DNA of 64,000 bases. It comes from Mangrovimicrobium sp048323675. GTDB taxonomy: Bacteria; Pseudomonadota; Gammaproteobacteria; Pseudomonadales; Halieaceae. Below are positions 57,923-64,000 of the stretch, piece after piece. The notes beneath the pieces are model-generated. The model saw nothing but the letters and a program-made list of their open reading frames with translations, was not told the origin of the DNA and did not search any database. Position numbers and translations under genes: made by a program. The first letter of the stretch is position 1; the number at the start of each line of letters is the position of its first letter. The DNA is taken from NCBI RefSeq assembly GCF_048323675.1, contig NZ_JBLWFK010000003.1, positions 62,001-126,000 of the forward strand, written 5' to 3'.

Positions 57923-59181
57923 TGATGGGTCTCCTCGATTTCTACTGCAAAGCGATCGGTGTAATAGGCGAATTCCTGGCGCACTTCCTCGCGGCTCAGT
58001 CCGAAGTCCGCCTCGAGGTCGTAGACCACCTTGCCCTGGCGGTCGCGGGTGTGGGTTGCGGACTCGTCGATCACCCGCTGTTCAGCCGCGGCGTCGAAGT
58101 CGAGGCCCGCTGCGTCGTAAATACGTTTGACCGTACCGGTCTTGTCGCGCATGAACTGGTGGAAGTACACGTGTTCCACCGGCCCCTGCAGGCTATCGAT
58201 ATCGCGCACCAGGCCGCGCAGGAAGCCGTGCTGCATGCGCAGGGTCTTGTCGATGATCTGCTGCCGGGTCGGGTTGGCGTAGGTGGAACGCAGCACATAG
58301 CCGATCATGGTAATCAGCGATGTGAACACCGACGCCGGATCGCGGTGGGTGAATACCAGGGTGGCATCGGGGAACACGTTCTTGACCGCGCCCAGCGCGC
58401 CCAGGTGCTGCGGCGACTTGAGCAGCCAGCGCTGCCCCGGCGGGTATTTTTCCGTCCACTGCACGGCCTGCAGGAAGCGATACAGGAAACGGTAGGCCTC
58501 GCTCTGGTCGCTGCCGTAAAACTGCCGGTCGAATTCCGGCAGGTCGCCCTGGAACGACAGGGTGACGCCGTAACAGGCCTTGGACATCACCTCGATTTCC
58601 TCGGTGGCGTCGGCGGCGCTGACATCGAAGAGGGCGCGAAAATGCGGCAGGGTGATGTCGAGGGTGGCGTCTTTCTGCGCGCCGATCTCGCGGCGGTTGT
58701 CCACTTCGCGGCCCTCGAGCATGGCCCGGGAGGGAAACGAACGGTAGGTCTGCCAGCGCTGCAGGGTGCGGAACTGCGGATCCGCGGAGAGCAGTTTCAG
58801 CAGGTGCGTGGTGCCCGAGCGCGGCATGCCGGCAACCACCAGGGGTTTTTCGATCGGGGCTGCGCCCACCTCCGGCCAGCTGTCGTGGATATACTCCATG
58901 CGGCTGATATCGGCGATCCCGTCCACCGCCCGGGTATGCAGGGCCATGCGGCCCATGGCGTGGACCTCGCCGTTGGCGAAGACCTCGCGATAGATGGCCT
59001 GGAAGCGCTCCAGCATGTCCGGGTCCACGTAAAGGGGCACATCGATTGCCTGCTGTGCAGCTTGCAGCAGGCTGTCGTTGTCCAGCGGAATATCCATGTC
59101 CGCCAGCGCCTGGATCAACTCCCGCATTCTCGGGGTGTATACCGGCTGTTCAAAATCGTTGATACGAATCGCTTCTGTCAT
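57919..59181 (-). CDS. Sulfotransferase family protein
   Basis: A 420-residue sulfotransferase-3-type protein that would transfer sulfate from PAPS to a hydroxyl group. The 5'-phosphosulfate loop is VVAGMPRSGTTHLLKLL (RSGTT at about 121-125) and the 3'-phosphate site is LVFTHRDPASVFTS. Family-typical LKSPQHLGALG lies between them. Its position in an oxidative catabolic operon is unusual. The last bases overlap the start of the SnoaL-like gene by 4 nt. Substrate unknown; a steroid or terpenoid alcohol is possible. Confidence 0.87.
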   Translation of the reverse strand: MTEAIRINDFEQPVYTPRMRELIQALADMDIPLDNDSLLQAAQQAIDVPLYVDPDMLERFQAIYREVFANGEVHAMGRMALHTRAVDGIADISRMEYIHDSWPEVGAAPIEKPLVVAGMPRSGTTHLLKLLSADPQFRTLQRWQTYRSFPSRAMLEGREVDNRREIGAQKDATLDITLPHFRALFDVSAADATEEIEVMSKACYGVTLSFQGDLPEFDRQFYGSDQSEAYRFLYRFLQAVQWTEKYPPGQRWLLKSPQHLGALGAVKNVFPDATLVFTHRDPASVFTSLITMIGYVLRSTYANPTRQQIIDKTLRMQHGFLRGLVRDIDSLQGPVEHVYFHQFMRDKTGTVKRIYDAAGLDFDAAAEQRVIDESATHTRDRQGKVVYDLEADFGLSREEVRQEFAYYTDRFAVEIEETHQ

Positions 59182-59201
59182 TATCGTTTTTACCCTGCTC
59201 T

Positions 59202-60338
59202 CTACTTTGCTCCGGCGCCTTCAAACCAGCCCTGCAGGTCGTAGGGCGCGTAGGGGCCGATGTGCATCTGTTCCAGCACGCCGTAACCGACCTGGTCACC
59301 GCTGCGCGCGATCACCAGCTGCTGGATGTGCATGTTTTCCCAGGTCAGGGGATCGGGTTCATCGCAGGCCCAGCTCTCGCCGCCGATGGCGAGTTCGCCC
59401 TTCCACTGCCCGTGCCCCCACTCGGGATGCTGGTAACCCAGGCCTTTCATGCGGAACAGCGTGCCGGGTTGCAGGCTGATATCCAGCGTCTGGCCGCTGA
59501 AGTCGCGCATGCGGAAACTCGCGGCTTGCGCCCGCCTGGTCCCCGGCTCGAACTCCAGCTGGTGTTCGACGGTGCCGCGCCAGCGGCTGATTCCCGGGTC
59601 GTGGCCCGCGGGCAGCGCTACGCCCTCCGGGTAGATGGGGGCGGTCACCTGGTCGTTGTGCCACTGGTAACCGTCGCTGTCCTCGAACATCCCCGCCAGG
59701 GTTACCCGGTCGGGCCAGTGAATCGGCAGCCACAGGAAATGCACGCTGTGGCGGCTTTCCAGCGGTGCACCGCCGGTATAGCGCGCACCGACCTGGCGGA
59801 TACCCCAGGAACGGTCCTTGATGCCGTAGACGGGCCGGGAGCCGTCGAGCAGGATTTCCCGGCCGCCACAGCGGATCACACCGCGCCAGGAACCGAACTG
59901 GTCGAAGCGCGTCACGTCCTGGATCACGTGCCGCTCGTTGCGCATCAACTGGCGGCCCTCTTCGATGGCCGCGGTGCAGGGCGTGAACACCAGGTCGCAC
60001 TCGATACCGGTTTCGTTGGGTCCAACGATGACCTGGTGGCGTCCCATGGGCTCGAGAATCGTCAGTTCAAAAGGCCCGATAATGGTCTCGGTGGGTTCGT
60101 CGGGCGCGCGGCGCGACGCATGGAAGGCGTACTGGCGCCCGTCGACCACCACGCTGAAAGCGCCGTCCATGATGCCGAGGTTCGGGTAGCGGCCCAGCGC
60201 CACACCGAAAAACACCGAGCCATCGCCGCTGTAGCCGTTGTACCAGTAGCGATCGTAGGTGAAGCGGTCGCTGGTCGCTGTGGCGGCCAGCGGCTCCGGC
60301 GTCTGGTGAATCGGGTAATCGTCAAATTGGGTAATCAT
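59202..60338 (-). CDS. CrtC/AttH-like lipocalin-fold protein, function unknown
   Basis: A 378-residue protein of beta-rich composition. It starts MITQFDDYPIHQTPEPLAAT and contains RYWYNGYSGDGSVFFGVALG, YGIKDRSWGIRQVG and HSVHFLWLPIHWPDR. The pattern of paired beta domains with a conserved D(R)SWGIR motif recalls proteins of the carotenoid 1,2-hydratase/AttH-like group (recent DUF pair found beside ACAD and APH genes). Assignment is tentative. It lies between a sulfotransferase and an APH-type gene in the leftward operon. Confidence 0.6.
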   Translation of the reverse strand: MITQFDDYPIHQTPEPLAATATSDRFTYDRYWYNGYSGDGSVFFGVALGRYPNLGIMDGAFSVVVDGRQYAFHASRRAPDEPTETIIGPFELTILEPMGRHQVIVGPNETGIECDLVFTPCTAAIEEGRQLMRNERHVIQDVTRFDQFGSWRGVIRCGGREILLDGSRPVYGIKDRSWGIRQVGARYTGGAPLESRHSVHFLWLPIHWPDRVTLAGMFEDSDGYQWHNDQVTAPIYPEGVALPAGHDPGISRWRGTVEHQLEFEPGTRRAQAASFRMRDFSGQTLDISLQPGTLFRMKGLGYQHPEWGHGQWKGELAIGGESWACDEPDPLTWENMHIQQLVIARSGDQVGYGVLEQMHIGPYAPYDLQGWFEGAGAK

Positions 60339-60396
60339 GCTTCAAAACCTTGCCTCGCCAGTGTGCGACGCCCTTGCCGCGCCTCGCGGAAATCCT

Positions 60397-61437
60397 TCAG
60401 TGCGCCAGTTCGAGGGTGCCGAGATCGCGAATCGCCGCGCAGGAGCGCGTCGCCATGGCCAGGAACATGGCATCGCTGTCCGCGCTGCGTTCCCCGGTCG
60501 CGTAGATCGCGCCGATCACGGTGATCATCGTAGCCTGCAGCATGTCCCGGCGGTAATCCGCGAAGCAGCGTTCAAAGGGATAATCGTCGATACCGCGCGC
60601 GCGCAGTTCGTCGTGGTACAGCCGCACCAGCTGACCTTCCGCATCGCGGCGCTGCGACTCCTCCAGGCAGGTGCCGATGAAGTAGGCGAGATCGCGGGTC
60701 GGGGAACCCACGGCGGCGGTCTGCCAGTCCAGCGCCACCACATCGTCAGGTGATTCGCCAAACATCAGGTTATCCAGCCGGTAGTCCCCGTGCAGCACGG
60801 TAAACGGTTGCTGTTCAGCACCCAGCCAGGCTTCCAGCTGCGGCACAGCGGCGCGCACGGTGGCGAGGTTTTCCGGCCCCAGCTGGGCGGCATAGCGTTC
60901 CTCGAATTCAACTACCGCGGCCACCGCAATGCCGGCGACCGAGGCGGCACTGCGCTGGCCGCTGGTCCCGAGCAGGAAAGTCTGCTCGTACAATTCCGGG
61001 TTGTTCCACAGCGGCGCGTGCAGGCCGGCGAGATTGCGCAGCGCCCCCGCCGCCTGTTGTGTGGTGCAGCCGGCTGCCTGCACGCCGGGCCGGCGTGGCG
61101 CGAGGTCTTCCAGCAACAGGGTGAAATGCAGGCGGTCATCGGAGATCGCCGCGTAGTAGCAGGCCGGGGTATTGACGGCCACCCGGTCCACCAGGTGGGC
61201 GTAGAAGCCCACCTCGGCGGCGTAGCCGCCCTTGACCCGGGCGCGGGCCTCGAGGTCGCCAGCGGCGACTTTGGCCAGCAGGGTTTTCGGCCCCTGCGGC
61301 GCTTCCAGAGTGAGCCGGTAGGAGGCGCCGGTCTGGCCGGTGCCGACCTTGGCGCTGCTGCAGCTGGCAACCTCGTAGCCGAGGATGTCGGAGAGACAGC
61401 CCGCGTCGATCTGTTCGATATCGAGTGCCTTGTTCAT
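60397..61437 (-). CDS. APH-fold phosphotransferase
   Basis: A 346-residue aminoglycoside-phosphotransferase-like kinase. It has an intact catalytic loop HGDYRLDN (His216, Asp218, Asn223) and the metal-binding Asp in ALDWQT (Asp237); the GTGQTGASYRL nucleotide loop is near residue 35. Acyl-CoA-dehydrogenase-associated APH proteins of this kind phosphorylate hydroxyacyl-CoA intermediates in ACAD10/11-type pathways; that role here is inference. ATG at 61437 overlaps the stop of the luciferase-like gene (ATGA), so the two are coupled. Confidence 0.83.
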   Translation of the reverse strand: MNKALDIEQIDAGCLSDILGYEVASCSSAKVGTGQTGASYRLTLEAPQGPKTLLAKVAAGDLEARARVKGGYAAEVGFYAHLVDRVAVNTPACYYAAISDDRLHFTLLLEDLAPRRPGVQAAGCTTQQAAGALRNLAGLHAPLWNNPELYEQTFLLGTSGQRSAASVAGIAVAAVVEFEERYAAQLGPENLATVRAAVPQLEAWLGAEQQPFTVLHGDYRLDNLMFGESPDDVVALDWQTAAVGSPTRDLAYFIGTCLEESQRRDAEGQLVRLYHDELRARGIDDYPFERCFADYRRDMLQATMITVIGAIYATGERSADSDAMFLAMATRSCAAIRDLGTLELAH

Positions 61438-62537
61438 GCGGGATTCCAACCTGGGTTGGCGGGCATCGCCGCGCAGGATGCGCGGCGGATTTCCCGGTAA
61501 GCGGGCAGGATCGGCGCCAGTTCATCCGGCGTCGCGCCGTGCAGGATGACGCTGTCGCAGCCGATATCGAGCTGGTGCTGGATCGCGGCCGCACACTGCG
61601 CCGGCGTCCCGGTGGCCGCGGTCGCGAGCCACTCAGTGGGGATGATTTCCGCAATCAGCTCCAGTTCCGGGGTCGTCGCGACCGCGTCGATGGCGCCCTT
61701 GAAGTCGCGGATGAAGGGGTGCTCGCGGAAGCGCTGCAGGGCGGCGGGGTCCCAGTCATTGGAAGACACCAGCACGTCACCGTATCCCTTGAGATACGAG
61801 GCCAGGCGCCCCACGGTCTTTTTCAGCCGCTGGTCTTCCGGGATGTGGTCGCCCACCGTGGCGAGAATCGACCAGATGCGCACGCTGGCCGGATCGCGAC
61901 CGGCTTGCTCGGCGCCGCGGCGCACCGCCGCTACCGCTTTCTCCACTGCGGGGTCATCGAAAAAGGTGTGCAGGTAGACCGCGTCCATGCAGCGCCCGGC
62001 GAGCTCCTGGGTTTTCTCGCCCATCGCCACCAGGGAAACCGGGATGCGCTCGTTGAACTCGCCGAGCAGGGCCAGCATCGGGAACTTGCCCAGGGGGCCG
62101 TCATAACCGCTGATTTTCTCGCCCTGCCAGAGCCGGCGATAGATATCCGCGGCCGCCTCGAGTTGTGCACCGGTGATCGGGTCGAGTCCCATCGCCCGGA
62201 ACAGGCCAGCGAAGCCCCGCCCCAACCCCAGGGAAAAACGCCCCCCGGACATCTTGTGCATGGTCATGCCGAAGGTCGCAGTGATCAGCGGGTGGCGGGT
62301 ATTGTGGTTGGTGGCGGCGGTGGCGATACCCAGCTGCCGGGTGACGGCTGCAGCGGCGCCACACAGGGTTGTCGCATCCTTGTTGTTGAAACGTTCGGAT
62401 ACAAAGCCCGACCCAAGGCCCAGTTCGTCTGCCCGCTGCGCTTCGCCGATGATGTCGGAGGGGTTGTCCGAGTGCCCGGCCAACAGGTAAAAGCCCAGCT
62501 CGCCCAGTTGTGGGGGACGGGTTTCAGTGGATGTCAT
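61434..62537 (-). CDS. Luciferase-like flavin/F420-dependent oxidoreductase
   Basis: A 367-residue LLM-class oxidoreductase with a TIM-barrel plan: LGELGFYLLAGHSDNPSDII, ERADELGLGSGFVSERFN-like start, TAATNHNTRHPLITATFGMT, GGRFSLGLGRGFAGLF. It resembles mycobacterial-type F420 subgroup members, but cofactor choice (FMN or F420) cannot be decided here. First gene of an eight-gene leftward operon, preceded by a good promoter with the TetR-type operator. Confidence 0.85.
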   Translation of the reverse strand: MTSTETRPPQLGELGFYLLAGHSDNPSDIIGEAQRADELGLGSGFVSERFNNKDATTLCGAAAAVTRQLGIATAATNHNTRHPLITATFGMTMHKMSGGRFSLGLGRGFAGLFRAMGLDPITGAQLEAAADIYRRLWQGEKISGYDGPLGKFPMLALLGEFNERIPVSLVAMGEKTQELAGRCMDAVYLHTFFDDPAVEKAVAAVRRGAEQAGRDPASVRIWSILATVGDHIPEDQRLKKTVGRLASYLKGYGDVLVSSNDWDPAALQRFREHPFIRDFKGAIDAVATTPELELIAEIIPTEWLATAATGTPAQCAAAIQHQLDIGCDSVILHGATPDELAPILPAYREIRRASCAAMPANPGWNPA

Positions 62538-62603
62538 TAACTACTCCCGGGCCTGCGGCCCCTGGTTCAGGGCACGGATACGACGCTCTCGCCCTGCATT
62601 ATT

Positions 62604-62621
62604 CGAAACATTGTAATTTCG
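62604..62621. promoter_or_regulatory. Second copy of the TetR-type operator core
   Basis: CGAAAC-ATTGTA-ATTTCG matches the central 18 bp of the operator at 51016-51041 (CGAAAC-N6-GTTTCG) in both half-sites except one base and in spacer length. It lies 3-20 nt downstream of the -10 of the luciferase-like gene's promoter, overlapping its likely start site. Confidence 0.6.
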
Positions 62622-62623
62622 TT

Positions 62624-62652
62624 ATTAAGTCTCAAAACCGACTAAGTGTCAA
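62624..62652 (-). promoter_or_regulatory. Promoter of the eight-gene leftward operon
   Basis: Minus strand: TTGACA (62647-62652), 17-nt spacer, CTTAAT (62624-62629). The -35 is consensus and the -10 has four of six bases. Located 87 nt before the first gene. Confidence 0.6.
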
Positions 62653-62721
62653 CTTTCAGAATGCGCGGTTGCCGCTATGGTTACAGCACAATTGCGCGGC
62701 AGGGACAGGCGAAACACGCCT

Positions 62722-63936
62722 TCAGGAAGCGTCCAGCAACCAGCTGCGATCCAGCGCAGCGATGCCCGGGCAACCCATCAGGGTCAGGTCGCGGCGAATC
62801 TCGGCCTGGAAGATATCCAGCACGGACGCCACGCCTTCCTCGCCCGCCGCGGCCAGCCCGTAGAGGTAGGGCCGCCCGATAAACACGCCGTCGGCCCCGA
62901 GGCACAGCGCGGTAATCACATCGCTGCCCCGGCGCACGCCGCCATCGAGGAATACCTCGGCCCGATCACCGATGCGCCCGGCAATCGCGGGCAGCGCCGC
63001 AATACTGGAAAGCGCCCGGCCCAGTTGCCGGCCGCCGTGATTCGAAACCACCACGCCATCGACACCTACCTGATCGACCGCCTGTGCGGCATCGTCTGCG
63101 TCGAGGACGCCCTTGACGTAAACCTTTCCGCGCCAGTTGTCGCGCATCCAGGCGAGGTCCTCCCAACTGAGGTCGGACTGCATGTAGCGCAACTGGGCAT
63201 CCGCGGAGCGGGCCGCGTCATCCGCCGCACCGGTAATCGCCCTGCGCACGCCCTCCAGAGCAGTGAGGCCGGACTCGGGGTCGCGCTCGACATAGTGGGC
63301 GGCGGCAATCCGCTGGTGCTTGAGCAGGTTGTAGAGCCAGACCGGCCGGGTGAGCAGGTTGAGCAGGCGGCCCGGGGTCACGATTCTCGGCTGCGCCATG
63401 CCCGAAGTGCGCTCCGCCTCCCGGTTGCCGAGCGTGGGGACATCGACCGTGACGAACAGGGCCGTGTAGCCCATCGCCTCGGCGCGCGCCATCAGGCGTT
63501 TGACGCGACCCCGGTCACCGAAGGGGTAAAGCTGGAACCAGTGATTGTGCTCGGTGGCGACCGCGATTTCCTCCAGCGTGTAGCTGGCGGCGGTACTGAT
63601 CACCGCACGGGTACCCTTGCGTTCGGCGGCGCGGGTGGCGGCGATATCGCCCGTCCAGTGGCTGATGCCCGATGCACCTGTCGGCGCCAGCGCCAGCGGC
63701 ATGGACAGTCTCTCGCCCGCCATTTTCGCGGCCATATCCGGCTGCGCCACCCCGGCGAGGCTGCGCTGGCGCAGGCGCCAGCGGCTGAAATCGCTGCAGT
63801 TGGCCTGCTGGGTAATGCGATCGTCGGCGCCGCTTTCGACGTAGTGCCAGGCCATATCCGGCAGGCGCCGGCGCGCCAGGCGCCGCCAGGCTTCGACACT
63901 GACCGGCGGCGAGGGGTCGCGGAATCCGAATTTCAT
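62722..63936 (-). CDS. FMN-dependent alpha-hydroxy-acid dehydrogenase
   Basis: A 404-residue FMN TIM-barrel enzyme of the lactate/mandelate dehydrogenase and glycolate oxidase family. The N-terminal part has RRRLPDMAWHYVESGADDRI, the flavin-binding LALAPTGASGISHWTGDIAA, and the catalytic His-Arg segment VVVSNHGGRQLGRALSSI. FLDGGVRRGSDVITALCLGA and FIGRPYLYGLA close the barrel. It oxidizes an L-2-hydroxy acid to the 2-oxo acid. It is upstream of the eight-gene operon on the same strand but separated by 184 nt with an own promoter for the latter. Confidence 0.9.
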   Translation of the reverse strand: MKFGFRDPSPPVSVEAWRRLARRRLPDMAWHYVESGADDRITQQANCSDFSRWRLRQRSLAGVAQPDMAAKMAGERLSMPLALAPTGASGISHWTGDIAATRAAERKGTRAVISTAASYTLEEIAVATEHNHWFQLYPFGDRGRVKRLMARAEAMGYTALFVTVDVPTLGNREAERTSGMAQPRIVTPGRLLNLLTRPVWLYNLLKHQRIAAAHYVERDPESGLTALEGVRRAITGAADDAARSADAQLRYMQSDLSWEDLAWMRDNWRGKVYVKGVLDADDAAQAVDQVGVDGVVVSNHGGRQLGRALSSIAALPAIAGRIGDRAEVFLDGGVRRGSDVITALCLGADGVFIGRPYLYGLAAAGEEGVASVLDIFQAEIRRDLTLMGCPGIAALDRSWLLDAS

Positions 63937-64000
63937 CGCGTTGTATCCTGTTCCGTTTCTTGCTCGTGCTTATTCAGGAATTGATGGCGGTAATGGTCAC
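63937..64000. other. Window end, upstream of the hydroxy-acid dehydrogenase gene
   Basis: The last 64 nt hold the start region of the minus-strand gene above; no further gene can be assigned. Confidence 0.4.

Noticed and set aside
1..64000. tRNA or rRNA genes
   Set aside because: Inspection of all intergenic regions showed no cloverleaf with a CCA-end pattern or rRNA-like sequence; a scan with a tRNA finder would settle it.

Overview
The window reads as chromosome from a GC-rich gammaproteobacterium. The housekeeping gene order is typical of that class: murJ-ribF-ileS-lspA-fkpB-ispH next to pilS/pilR and a pseudopilin gene, then rpsB-tsf diverging from map-glnD-dapC, with nth after them. The steroid/terpenoid-type catabolic genes on the right suggest a marine lineage such as Halieaceae or Spongiibacteraceae. 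That placement is inference; no rRNA or tRNA gene is visible to test it.

Left part (1-29.3 kb), mostly core genes. pilS (3' end only) and pilR face a GspH/FimT pseudopilin. A leftward block nudF/murJ/ribF/ileS/lspA/fkpB/ispH is tightly packed with several 1-4 nt overlaps, and pyrB lies at its head. At 12.2-16.7 kb there is a plausible accessory insert: an HlyD-type adaptor, a C39-peptidase ABC exporter, a small membrane protein and a SAM methyltransferase. fumarase-sbcB, a coiled-coil membrane protein, tsf-rpsB (with terminators and a likely S2 leader), map-glnD-dapC and nth follow.

Right part (29.3-64 kb) is a dense catabolic region. It holds a limonene-epoxide-hydrolase-like enzyme, a short-chain dehydrogenase, a FadE34-like fused acyl-CoA dehydrogenase with a phosphotransferase-fold protein, a 3-ketosteroid delta1-dehydrogenase homologue, a Rieske oxygenase alpha subunit and an SMP-30 lactonase. 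An HpaI aldolase and an FAD-linked hydroxyacid dehydrogenase face a P450 and a progesterone-5beta-reductase-like enzyme. A D-aminoacylase-like amidohydrolase, small barrel proteins and a putative cyclase come next. Then a TetR regulator diverges from a P450 and an old-yellow-enzyme homologue. An eight-gene leftward operon closes the region: luciferase-like oxidoreductase, phosphotransferase, CrtC-like protein, sulfotransferase, SnoaL-like protein, Zn alcohol dehydrogenase, aldehyde dehydrogenase and hydrolase. No P450 or Rieske electron-transfer partner is present.

The most unusual feature is a family of about 100-nt intergenic elements: seven clear copies plus one possible relative, all outside genes. 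Each has a conserved centre folding into two small hairpins with TCC-type loops. Their stems show compensatory changes between copies. The centre is enclosed by a long outer stem whose sequence differs from copy to copy but is self-complementary within each. No transposase is nearby. A second notable observation is a CGAAAC-N6-RTTTCG operator-like sequence at both the TetR/P450 divergent promoter and the promoter of the eight-gene operon, which suggests one regulon.
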